From assembly GCF_001623525.1 (NCBI RefSeq), contig NZ_CP015225.1, positions 3,100,001 to 3,164,000 on the forward strand: a DNA stretch of 64,000 nt, read 5' to 3'. This document shows, piece by piece, positions 1 to 7,975 of this stretch. Position 1 is the stretch's first letter, and each line of letters starts with the position of its first letter. The translations under genes and the position numbers were made by a program. The notes under the pieces were generated by a model that was given only the letters and a program-made list of their open reading frames with translations, was not told the origin of the DNA and made no database searches. The stretch is from Pseudomonas fluorescens (GTDB lineage: Bacteria; Pseudomonadota; Gammaproteobacteria; Pseudomonadales; Pseudomonadaceae).

Positions 1-765
1 GGCCTCCGCCAACCGATACAACTCGATCGACCCGTCCCAATGCTCGATCAGCGCCGTGCAGGATTCGACCCAATCGCCACAATTGAGGTATTCCACCTCA
101 CCCACCCTGCGCATCTCCGCGTGGTGGATATGCCCACAGACCACGCCATGCAGTTCGCGCTTCACACACTCGTGGGCGATGGCTTCTTCGAAATCGCTGA
201 TGAAGCTGACGGCGGTCTTGACCTTATGCTTGAGGTACGCCGACAACGACCAGTAGCCGTAGCCGTAACGGGCTCGCCAATGGTTTAGCCAGCGGTTCAA
301 CGTGAGGGTGAACTCGTAGGCCGAATCCCCGAGGAACGCCAGCCAACGGTGGTACCGGGTGATGACATCGAACTGGTCACCATGGATCACCAACAGATGC
401 CGGCCATCGGCCGTGACGTGCACCGCTTCGTCCACCAACTGGATATTGCCCAGGATCAGCTTCGAATAGCGCCGCAGGAATTCGTCATGGTTGCCGGTAA
501 CGTAGATCACTTCGGTGCCGCGCTTGCTCATGGTCAGCAAGCGACGAATGACGTTGGTGTGGGCCTGGGGCCAATACATGCCACCGCGCAGTTTCCAACC
601 ATCGATGATGTCACCCACCAAGTAGATTTTGTCGGCGTGGTAGCCCTTGAGAAACTGCGACAAGTGCTCGGCCTGGCAATCCCGGGTACCCAGGTGCACA
701 TCGGAAATCCACAGGGTGCGTACACGCTGTTTGCGGCTGGGTCTGGCGAGCTCGGCGCTGGTCAT
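1..765 (-). CDS. LpxH-like UDP-2,3-diacylglucosamine diphosphatase family metallophosphoesterase (3' end cut by window edge)
   Basis: Reading the minus strand from an ATG at 765 gives an open frame of 255 codons with no stop before the window edge, so the C-terminus is missing. The protein shows the calcineurin-like phosphoesterase signature in order: DVHLGT near residue 20, GDIIDGW near 50, GNHDEF near 85, HGDQFD near 120 and GHIHHAE near 215. These are the metal ligands of the LpxH/YbbF family (COG2908), which cleaves UDP-2,3-diacylglucosamine to lipid X at the inner face of the membrane during lipid A synthesis. Several Pseudomonas paralogues of this family have no proven lipid A role, so the exact substrate is inferred only. 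It is divergent from the AraC gene at 901. Confidence 0.85.
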   Translation of the reverse strand, partial: MTSAELARPSRKQRVRTLWISDVHLGTRDCQAEHLSQFLKGYHADKIYLVGDIIDGWKLRGGMYWPQAHTNVIRRLLTMSKRGTEVIYVTGNHDEFLRRYSKLILGNIQLVDEAVHVTADGRHLLVIHGDQFDVITRYHRWLAFLGDSAYEFTLTLNRWLNHWRARYGYGYWSLSAYLKHKVKTAVSFISDFEEAIAHECVKRELHGVVCGHIHHAEMRRVGEVEYLNCGDWVESCTALIEHWDGSIELYRLAEA

Positions 766-900
766 TGGGCAACCCTCTGATCGTTTTCGCCACTGTGCAC
801 GCCAGCGGTTAATGGCCCATGACAAACACAAGTCCATTACATGACAGCGCGGGCCGGTGTGCCCCCGGTGTATGCTGGCGGCCTGACACGGGAGACCGCG

Positions 901-1650
901 ATGAGACCGATCCTCACGCTACGCCACTACAGCCACGATCTGATTGTCCACAGCCACGACCACGCGCAACTGGTGTTCGGGTTGTCCGGCGCGCTGGATT
1001 TCGAGGTCGAAGGGCGTGGCAGCCAGGTGGTGCAACAGAGTTTCGTGGTAGTACCCGCCGGTGCCCATCACGCCTGCGGCAGCCCCCACGGCAGCCGTTG
1101 CCTGGTGCTGGATGTGCCCAGTGACGATTGGGTCGGGCAATGCCTGGGGGATCACGCCGACGCCAGCCGCCGTTTGCTCGACGACACCGCGCGCCTGCCC
1201 CTGGATGCGGGGCAAAGCCAGTTGGTCAGTTGGTTGGCGGGCAGCCCGGTGGACGATCCGGTGATCGCCCAGCAAGGCGCGGTGCTGCTGCTGGCGAGTC
1301 TCAATAACGCTCGCCAGGCAACCCACGGCGGCCGGCGCCTGCCCTACGCCGCGCTCAATGCCCACATCGACCAGAACGCCGCCTATGCGCTGCAAGTGGC
1401 GGACCTGGCGCGAATCGCCGGCCTCTCCAACGCCCGCCTGCACGCACGCTTCGTCGCCGAGTGCGGGCAAACCCCGATGGATTACATCCGCAGCCGTCGC
1501 TTGCACAAGGCCGTAGCGTTGTTGCGTGATTCGCAGTTGCCCATCGGTGAGATCGCCCACCGCGTCGGCTACAGCTCCCAAAGTGCCTTCTCCGCGGCGG
1601 TGCTGCGCGAATTCGGCGTCTCGCCGGGCAAGCTGCGGCGTCAGCGCTAG
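901..1650 (+). CDS. AraC family transcriptional regulator
   Basis: A 249-residue regulator. The N-terminal half looks like a small cupin sensor domain (HSHDHAQLVFG near residue 17, then VVVPAGAHHACG). The C-terminal ~100 residues carry the two helix-turn-helix motifs of AraC/XylS proteins, with ADLARIAGLSNARLHARF for the first and IGEIAHRVGYSSQSAFSAA for the second. I chose the ATG at 901, preceded by a GGGAGA ribosome site, over an in-frame ATG at 841 that has no ribosome site. Family knowledge says such proteins activate nearby genes. The EamA exporter gene begins 117 bases downstream on the same strand and is the obvious candidate target, but that is inference. Confidence 0.85.
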   Translation: MRPILTLRHYSHDLIVHSHDHAQLVFGLSGALDFEVEGRGSQVVQQSFVVVPAGAHHACGSPHGSRCLVLDVPSDDWVGQCLGDHADASRRLLDDTARLPLDAGQSQLVSWLAGSPVDDPVIAQQGAVLLLASLNNARQATHGGRRLPYAALNAHIDQNAAYALQVADLARIAGLSNARLHARFVAECGQTPMDYIRSRRLHKAVALLRDSQLPIGEIAHRVGYSSQSAFSAAVLREFGVSPGKLRRQR

Positions 1651-1767
1651 CTTCGCGCTAAAAATCGCTAGGATCGCGACAGACGCCAGCACCTCCCTAA
1701 CGCTTAAATACCCCCATGGGATTGATGTTTGTCCGTCGGTTTTGGCTTATCTGTTGAAAGGATTGAA

Positions 1768-2658
1768 ATGACACCTCGTACTGCCCTAGGCGCCCTGCAC
1801 ATCGGCGCACTCATGTTTGGCCTGACCGGTGTCTTCGGCAAACTCGCCGCGGCTTCGCCGGCGGTCATCGTGTTCGGGCGCGCCGTCTTCGCCGTGCTGG
1901 CCCTGGCGATGTTCGCCCGGTTCGCCAGCAACAGCCGCTGGCAGAAGCTGCGGGCCCGGGATGGCCGGCGATTGTTGCTTGGGGGGCTGTTGCTGGCCGG
2001 GCATTGGGTGAGTTTCTTCATCGCCGTGAAGGTGGCCGGCGTGGCGGTCGCCACGCTGGGGTTCGCCAGTTTCCCGGCCTTCACGGTATTGCTCGAGGGG
2101 CTGATCTTCCGCGAACGGATTCGCGCCAATGAAATCTGGCTGGTGGTGCTGGTGAGCGTCGGCCTGGTGTTGGTCACGCCGAACTTCGACCTGGCCAGCG
2201 GTGCCACCACTGGCCTGCTGTGGGCCGTGGCCTCGGGGTTGCTCTTCTCCCTGTTGTCCTTGACCAACCGTGCCGGTTCGGCGCACGTCCCGCCGGTGCA
2301 GGCCGCGCTGTGCCAGAACGTGGTGGTCGGGTTGTGCCTGCTGCCGATGGCCGCGCCACAATTGAGCGACGTTCGCCCCCTCGACTGGTTGTGGATCGGC
2401 TTGCTCGGCGTGTTCTGCACCGGCCTGGCCCACAGCCTGTTCGTCGCCAGCCTGGCGGTGATCAAGGCCCGCACGGCGGCGGTGGTGTTCGCCATGGAGC
2501 CGGTCTATGGCATCGCCATGGCCTGGTGGCTGTTCGATGAGAACCCGACCCTGCGCATGCTGCTGGGTGGCGTGGTGATCATCGCGGCCATCGTGATCTC
2601 AAGCCAACTGGGCGGTTCGAAGAAACCGGGGGTTGGCGCCCAAGCCGCGTCTCACTGA
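1768..2658 (+). CDS. EamA/DMT family transporter
   Basis: A 296-residue inner-membrane protein with about ten hydrophobic segments in two halves, each starting with the EamA pattern (GALHIGALMFGLTGVFGK at the N-terminus; a second repeat from about residue 150). The length matches drug/metabolite transporters with two EamA domains, typically exporters of amino acids or other small metabolites. The start at 1768 follows a GAAAGGA ribosome site; an in-frame start at 1729 lacks one. The substrate cannot be read from sequence. The stop overlaps the stop of the convergent SelW-like gene by 7 bases. Confidence 0.88.
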   Translation: MTPRTALGALHIGALMFGLTGVFGKLAAASPAVIVFGRAVFAVLALAMFARFASNSRWQKLRARDGRRLLLGGLLLAGHWVSFFIAVKVAGVAVATLGFASFPAFTVLLEGLIFRERIRANEIWLVVLVSVGLVLVTPNFDLASGATTGLLWAVASGLLFSLLSLTNRAGSAHVPPVQAALCQNVVVGLCLLPMAAPQLSDVRPLDWLWIGLLGVFCTGLAHSLFVASLAVIKARTAAVVFAMEPVYGIAMAWWLFDENPTLRMLLGGVVIIAAIVISSQLGGSKKPGVGAQAASH

Positions 2659-2939
2659 ACCCGATCGTTGTGGCCCAGGTCCCGCTCCGGATCGATCCGG
2701 TCGCGGACCCGCTGCTTGAGGACCTTGGCTTCGGGAAAACCGCCATCGGCCTTGCGCTCCCAGATCTGCGTATTGTCGCAACTGATGTGGAACACGCCAC
2801 CGGTGCCCGGTACCAGGGACACTTTGCCCAAGTCGTCGCCGAAGGTGCTGAGCAGTTCCTGGGCCAGCCAGGCAGCGCGCAACAGCCATTGGCACTGGGT
2901 GCAATACGTGATGACGACTTCCGGTTTATGTTCGGTCAT
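2652..2939 (-). CDS. SelT/SelW/SelH (Rdx) family selenoprotein-like protein
   Basis: A 95-residue protein beginning MTEHKPEVVITYCTQCQW, with a CxxC motif near residues 13-16 directly after the first beta strand. This is the hallmark of the Rdx/SelW thioredoxin-like family, and here it uses cysteine rather than selenocysteine. The GTGGVFHI segment in the middle also fits family members. The start at 2939 was chosen because the longer frame to 3068 has no family similarity and runs into the promoter of the divergent patatin gene. The biochemical role of bacterial SelW proteins is unsettled; a thiol-redox function is inferred from the motif. It is convergent with the EamA gene. Confidence 0.85.
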   Translation of the reverse strand: MTEHKPEVVITYCTQCQWLLRAAWLAQELLSTFGDDLGKVSLVPGTGGVFHISCDNTQIWERKADGGFPEAKVLKQRVRDRIDPERDLGHNDRVQ

Positions 2940-2971
2940 TGCGGGTGGACTCCTGGATTCGAAGGCGTCGT

Positions 2972-2977
2972 TATAAT
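2972..2977 (+). promoter_or_regulatory. Candidate -10 box upstream of patatin gene
   Basis: A perfect TATAAT lies 33 bases before the ATG at 3010. No good -35 hexamer is seen at the usual distance, so the assignment rests on the -10 match and position alone. Confidence 0.4.
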
Positions 2978-3009
2978 ACCCGCCTTTGACGCCCGCCCCG
3001 AGATTGACG

Positions 3010-5211
3010 ATGCGCCGCCTCCTGCCCCTCCTGCTTCTGTTGCTGTTGCCCCTGCTCGGCCATGCCAACGTGTCCGCCGTCGAAGCGCCACGCCCGAAAA
3101 TCGGCCTGGTGCTGTCCGGCGGTGCCGCACGGGGGCTGGCTCACATCGGCGTGCTCAAGGCCCTGGAAGAGCAAGGCATCAAGATCGATGCCATCGCCGG
3201 CACCAGCATGGGCGCGGTCATCGGCGGGCTATATGCCTCAGGCTACAAGATCGACGAACTGGAAAAACTCGCCCTGGGCATCGACTGGCAACAGGCTCTG
3301 TCCGATGCGCCGCCACGCAAGGACGTACCCTTCCGGCGCAAGCAGGATGACCGGGACTTCCTGGTCAAACAGAAACTGAGTTTTCGTGACGACGGCAGCC
3401 TCGGCCTGCCCTTGGGGGTCATCCAGGGCCAGAACCTGGCCCTGCTGCTCGAAAGCCTGCTGGCCCACGCCAGTGATACACGGGACTTCGACAAACTGCC
3501 GATCCCGTTTCGCGCAGTCGCCACTGACATCGCCACGGGCGAAAAAGTCGTGTTCCGCAAAGGCCACCTGCCCAAGGTCATCCGCGCCAGCATGTCGATC
3601 CCGGCGGTATTCGCCCCGGTGGAACTGGACAACCGACTGCTGGTGGACGGCGGCATGTCCGACAACATCCCGCTGGATGTGGCCCGGGAAATGGGCGTGG
3701 ACGTGGCCATCGTGGTCGACATCGGTACGCCCCTGCGCAACCGCAAGCAACTGGTCACGGTGGTCGATGTGCTGAACCAGTCGACCACCCTGATGACCCG
3801 GCGCAACTCTGAAGAGCAACTGGCAACGCTGAAGAAAGACGACGTGCTGATCCAGCCGGCGCTGGCGAGCTTCGGCTCCACCGATTTCGGCCGGGCCCAG
3901 GACATGATCGACGCCGGTTACCGTGCCACGCGGATACTCGAGACACGCCTGGCGCCTCTACGCCCGTCCGAGGCGCCCGACGCCGAGCTCATGGCCGCGC
4001 GCACCCCAAGCGAGCGCACGCCGGTCATCACCGCCATTCGGGTGGAGAACGACTCGAAAGTCGGCGATGACGTGATCCGCTATTACGTTCGCCAGAAAAT
4101 CGGCGAGCCGCTGGACCTGGGCCGCCTGCAGACCGACATGGGCACACTGTACGGCCTGGATTACTTCGAACAGGTGCAATACCGCGTGGTCCGCAAGGGC
4201 CCGGATCACACGCTGGTGATCAGCGCCCGGGGCAGACGTACCGGCACCGACTACCTGCGGCTGGGGCTGAGCCTGTCGGACGACATGCGCGGCGACAGCG
4301 CTTTCAACCTGGGAGCCAGCTATCGGGTCAACGGCATCAATCGCCTCGGTGCCGAATGGCTGACCCGGGCGCAGATCGGCGACAAGCAGGAGCTGTACAG
4401 CGAGTTCTACCAACCATTGGATGTCGGTTCACGTTACTTCATCGCGCCCTACGGGCAATTTGAATCCCGCAACGTGGAGTCCATCCTGGACAACGATCCG
4501 GTGGCCCAGTATCGCGTCGAGCGCTATGGCTTCGGGCTGAACGTGGGCCGCCAAATCAGCAACAACGGCGAAATCCGCTTCGGTGTCGGCCAGGCCTGGG
4601 GCAAGGCGGATGTGCGCATTGGCGATCACGACCAGCCCAGCGAAAACTTCAATGAAGGTTTCTATGAGCTGAAGTACTCCTTCGATTCCTTCGACAACGT
4701 GTATTTCCCCCACGAAGGGGAAGATATCGGCCTGAGCTGGCGCCAATACGAACCAGGGCTGGGTTCCGACCAGCGTTACCGCCAGTGGGAGTTCAAGCTG
4801 GACAAAGCCCTGAGCAGCGGCCCGGACACCTTCATCCTGGGCGGGCGCTACGGTCGAACACTGGACACTGCTGAAGTCGTGACGTCCAGCTTTGTGCTCG
4901 GTGGCGCGCGGCAACTGTCAGGCTTTCGCGAAGACGGGGTATCCGGACAGAACATCAGCCTGATGCGTGCCGTGTATTACCGCCGCCTCACACCGCGGGC
5001 CTATCTGCCACTGGACTTCCCGCTGTACATCGGCGGCTCGTTGGAACGCGGCCGGGCCTGGAACAACGACAATGAATTCGACAGCGGCTACATCAACGCC
5101 GCCAGCATTTTCCTGGGCTTCGATACACCGCTGGGGCCACTGAATTTCAGCTATGGTTTTAACGACGATGATGAACAGGCGGTGTACCTGAACCTGGGGC
5201 AGACGTTTTGA
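3010..5211 (+). CDS. Patatin-like phospholipase with POTRA and beta-barrel (PlpD-type, type Vd)
   Basis: A 733-residue exported protein. It has a leucine-rich signal peptide (cut near LLGHA), then a patatin domain from about residue 30 to 310. The oxyanion loop is GGAARG, the nucleophile elbow GTSMG and the catalytic aspartate is in DGG, so the Ser-Asp dyad looks intact. A POTRA-like segment follows near residues 340-410, and a C-terminal outer-membrane barrel of alternating polar and hydrophobic strands ends in a terminal phenylalanine. This layout is that of PlpD of P. aeruginosa, a type Vd autotransporter whose lipase passenger is exposed at the surface. The ATG at 3010 was preferred to a TTG at 2986 because it starts directly with the signal peptide. 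Confidence 0.9.
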   Translation: MRRLLPLLLLLLLPLLGHANVSAVEAPRPKIGLVLSGGAARGLAHIGVLKALEEQGIKIDAIAGTSMGAVIGGLYASGYKIDELEKLALGIDWQQALSDAPPRKDVPFRRKQDDRDFLVKQKLSFRDDGSLGLPLGVIQGQNLALLLESLLAHASDTRDFDKLPIPFRAVATDIATGEKVVFRKGHLPKVIRASMSIPAVFAPVELDNRLLVDGGMSDNIPLDVAREMGVDVAIVVDIGTPLRNRKQLVTVVDVLNQSTTLMTRRNSEEQLATLKKDDVLIQPALASFGSTDFGRAQDMIDAGYRATRILETRLAPLRPSEAPDAELMAARTPSERTPVITAIRVENDSKVGDDVIRYYVRQKIGEPLDLGRLQTDMGTLYGLDYFEQVQYRVVRKGPDHTLVISARGRRTGTDYLRLGLSLSDDMRGDSAFNLGASYRVNGINRLGAEWLTRAQIGDKQELYSEFYQPLDVGSRYFIAPYGQFESRNVESILDNDPVAQYRVERYGFGLNVGRQISNNGEIRFGVGQAWGKADVRIGDHDQPSENFNEGFYELKYSFDSFDNVYFPHEGEDIGLSWRQYEPGLGSDQRYRQWEFKLDKALSSGPDTFILGGRYGRTLDTAEVVTSSFVLGGARQLSGFREDGVSGQNISLMRAVYYRRLTPRAYLPLDFPLYIGGSLERGRAWNNDNEFDSGYINAASIFLGFDTPLGPLNFSYGFNDDDEQAVYLNLGQTF

Positions 5212-5258
5212 TGGGCTGGGTGTTGCCTGGACGGGATTGATAACCTGACAGACCGTCA

Positions 5259-5320
5259 TCGCGAGCAAGCTCGCTCCCACATGGGGGCGCAGATGGCTGT
5301 GGGAGCGGGCTTGCTCGCGA
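5259..5320. repeat. REPIN, GTGGGAGCGGGCTTGCTCGCGA type
   Basis: Two REP palindromes face each other: TCGCGAGCAAGCTCGCTCCCAC at 5259-5280, shown here in part only by its core GCGAGCAAGCTCGC, and its near reverse complement at 5299-5320. The pair sits between the convergent patatin and FimV-like genes, the usual place for Pseudomonas REPINs. Confidence 0.85.
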
Positions 5321-5350
5321 AGAGGCCAGCCGCTACAGCCTCGATGGTTC

Positions 5351-7309
5351 TTAGCGAATCCCCGCCAGCAGCACCCGGGCGGTCTGCTTGAGGGGTTCGT
5401 CACCCTCCTCGAGCAGTTCTTCAAGCAGGGAGACGGCGGTTTTCAGGTCTCCGTCGTCGATGCAATTCTGTGCCTGCTCCAACTTGACCGAGTGTTCCGG
5501 GGCCTGAGGCTTGAGGGGCAGGGTGTCCAGGGAAACAGGTTCAAGGGCCAGTGGCTCAAGTTCCAGCGACTGTTCTTCGTCGGCAAAGCTATCGAGGAAG
5601 GCATCGTCCAACGACTCGGTTTCCAGTGGCGCTTCCCATTGCAGATCCGGCTCGTCAAAACCTGAAAGCGAAAAGCTCTCGGCGGCGTAAGGTGAAACAG
5701 CCTCTTTATCGGCAGTGTTGTCCTGGGCATCGGCGAGGTCCCAGCTGGTTTCCATGGACAGCGCATCCAGGTCCAACTCGAACTCGTCACCGGGCCCCGG
5801 CTCACGTTCAGGAGCAGGTGTCGGTGCCGGAGTAGATGAAAGAACCGGGACCTGAGGTGGTACCGACGCCACTGTCGGCGTGGCGATCATGGAAACCTTG
5901 GGGTAGCGCCCGCGGACCTCCTCCAACGTCCCGGCATCGATACCCTGTGCCTGTAGATGATGCTCCTGGGCCTGGAAACCGATGACATCGCCCTGCTTGC
6001 CCAGTACTTCCAGCAACTTGAGGCCCAGGTCGGTGCGCTCCGGCTCCGCCAGCAACGCGGCGCGCAACAGCCCTGCGGCCTCGGTGAATCGACCGTAGGT
6101 CAGGTAGATCCCGACGCCCTCCAGCACATCACCCAGGGGCGTGTCACCGTTATTGAACGATGCCGCGGTCTCGGACGGCTCCGTATCGGGGATTGATGCA
6201 AAGGTTTCGTCGCCCTCCTCCAGCATCGGCTCGGGACGCCCGGTCATCGGTTCCAACTCGGCCTGCTGCTGCCGACGCCGAACGAACAGTAACAGCGCCA
6301 GCAACCCCAACAGGCCCACCAGCCCCGCCACCCATGTCCAATTGATGCCCTCTGGCTCTGCTACCGGTTCTGTAGCGGGTTGCGCGTTCGACGCCAGTTC
6401 CGATGCAGGAAGCGCCGGTTGCGGTTGCGTCGATGCGACAGGGGCTGGCGCTACCTCGGCCAGCCGGGCCTGCAATTCGCTGATCTGCTTGCGCTGGCCA
6501 GCGACTTCCTCGTCCTGGGCCTGGAGCCGGGCCTGCAGTTGCTCGATAGTCTTCTGTTGCTGCTGGTTTAGCAGCACGCTGGCGGCCAATTGCTCATCGG
6601 CCGCGACGGGGGCCTGGCCGGCCGGGGTTGCAGCCGACGTCGGCAGCACGGCCGAATCGGGCAACAACAAGCGCTGGCCGATGGAAAGCCGGTCGCTGCC
6701 GGGGTTCAAGGCCTGGATTGCTTGCATCAATTCATTGATCGACGCGTTGCTGCCGGCGTCATGCAGGCGTTTGGCGATGAGCCAGGGGTTGTCCCCCGGC
6801 ACCACGGTGTAGCGCTTGCCCTGTACCGCCGGGGGCGGCTTGATGGACGGCGGGGCCTCGGAAGGTTCGTCACGGACAGGCACGATACCCGGTGTGCCCG
6901 GCGGGTCGATCAGCACGGTGTATTCGCGCAGCAGGCGCCCGTTGGGCTGATTGAGCTGCACCAGGAAGTTGAGAAAGGGTTCCTCCACCGGTTTGCTGGA
7001 GGTCACCCGAATGAAGCTGCGCTCCCCGCGCAAGACCGGCGTGAAGCGCAGGTTGTTGAGAAAAAACGCCCGCTCCACACCCGCACGACTGAAATCGTCC
7101 GGGCTCGCCAGGCTGGCCGACAGATCGCCCTCGCCGATGCCGGCCACATCGACCAGGGCGATATCGGCGCGCAACGGCTGGTTCAGGGCGGAATGGAGCG
7201 TTATGTCCCCCAGTCCCAGCGCCGACGCCAAGGCCGAATACCCCAGGGCACCCACGACGACCGACACGTTGACCCAACTGCGCAACGTGGACTGCAAACT
7301 TTCAAGCAT
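5351..7309 (-). CDS. FimV-like LysM/TPR inner-membrane protein
   Basis: A 652-residue protein. After a signal/anchor segment, the N-terminal FimV domain is clear (LGLGDITLHSALNQPLRADI near residue 30). A LysM peptidoglycan-binding motif follows (YTVVPGDNPWLIAKRLH near 165), then a glutamine-rich coiled coil (about 240-285), a single membrane helix near 325-345 followed by RRRQQ, an acidic cytoplasmic region, and a C-terminal TPR-like segment. P. aeruginosa FimV supports twitching motility and polar c-di-GMP signalling and is about 900 residues long, so this shorter protein may be a paralogue. FimV normally sits beside truA; no truA is present here. The start has an AAGGGA ribosome site. Confidence 0.82.
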   Translation of the reverse strand: MLESLQSTLRSWVNVSVVVGALGYSALASALGLGDITLHSALNQPLRADIALVDVAGIGEGDLSASLASPDDFSRAGVERAFFLNNLRFTPVLRGERSFIRVTSSKPVEEPFLNFLVQLNQPNGRLLREYTVLIDPPGTPGIVPVRDEPSEAPPSIKPPPAVQGKRYTVVPGDNPWLIAKRLHDAGSNASINELMQAIQALNPGSDRLSIGQRLLLPDSAVLPTSAATPAGQAPVAADEQLAASVLLNQQQQKTIEQLQARLQAQDEEVAGQRKQISELQARLAEVAPAPVASTQPQPALPASELASNAQPATEPVAEPEGINWTWVAGLVGLLGLLALLLFVRRRQQQAELEPMTGRPEPMLEEGDETFASIPDTEPSETAASFNNGDTPLGDVLEGVGIYLTYGRFTEAAGLLRAALLAEPERTDLGLKLLEVLGKQGDVIGFQAQEHHLQAQGIDAGTLEEVRGRYPKVSMIATPTVASVPPQVPVLSSTPAPTPAPEREPGPGDEFELDLDALSMETSWDLADAQDNTADKEAVSPYAAESFSLSGFDEPDLQWEAPLETESLDDAFLDSFADEEQSLELEPLALEPVSLDTLPLKPQAPEHSVKLEQAQNCIDDGDLKTAVSLLEELLEEGDEPLKQTARVLLAGIR

Positions 7310-7422
7310 GGGTATCCCTTTCGACTACCAGACTGAGCGTAAACGCATCCATTACGATCACTTAGTACTGGTTATAGTTCGCTAATCGCCGAATCTCAAA
7401 AGTCTGGCGCCAGGGATATGCC

Positions 7423-7869
7423 TCAGGATTTTTCCAGGTTGGCCAGGATCGTACCGTGGACCCGCATGCACACGCGCATGTCCGCTTCATCGACCCCTTC
7501 GAACAGCTCACGACGCAATTGCGTGGCAATGGTTTCGATTTGTTCGATCAACGGTAGGGCCGGTGCGCAGAGCACGATTTTCTTGGCCCGGCGGTCCTCG
7601 GCCACGGCCTGGCGCTGCACCAGCCCCTGGGTTTCCAGGCTGTCGAGCAACCGGGCCAGGGTCGGCCCTTCGACGGCGACGCTCTGGGCCAGTTCACGCT
7701 GGGTCGGCGCCTGTTCGAAACGGGCCAGGTGCAACAGCACCAGCCAACGCGCCTGGGACAGGCCCAACCCGGCCAGGCGACGATCCAGTTCGGCACGCCA
7801 GCCTCGAGACATTTGCGCCAACTGCATGCCAAAACGGTGTTGATCGGTTAACGGCATAAAAAAACTCAT
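7423..7869 (-). CDS. MarR family transcriptional regulator
   Basis: A 148-residue winged-helix protein. The recognition region QRELAQSVAVEGPTLARLLD and the wing QAVAEDRRAKKIVLC match the MarR/SlyA family, which binds palindromes as a dimer and is often released by phenolic or other small ligands. Two starts are possible, at 7869 or an ATG at 7857; neither has a strong ribosome site. A 13-base perfect palindrome lies 21 bases upstream of the start and is a candidate autoregulatory operator. No efflux pump or other typical MarR target adjoins it. The next gene upstream, recQ, reads the same way. Confidence 0.88.
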   Translation of the reverse strand: MSFFMPLTDQHRFGMQLAQMSRGWRAELDRRLAGLGLSQARWLVLLHLARFEQAPTQRELAQSVAVEGPTLARLLDSLETQGLVQRQAVAEDRRAKKIVLCAPALPLIEQIETIATQLRRELFEGVDEADMRVCMRVHGTILANLEKS

Positions 7870-7889
7870 CAGATCTGAAATAGAGAAAA

Positions 7890-7902
7890 ACTAATTATTA
7901 GT
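7890..7902. promoter_or_regulatory. Candidate MarR operator palindrome
   Basis: ACTAATTATTAGT is a perfect 13-base palindrome in an AT-rich stretch just upstream of the MarR gene start. Size and position fit an autoregulatory MarR site; binding is inferred. Confidence 0.55.
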
Positions 7903-7975
7903 CAGCTAAGCATGAGCTTTGGATTCAAGCAAGGCTCGCCTTGTACTGAATCGTTAAAGGAACGCAACTTACTGA

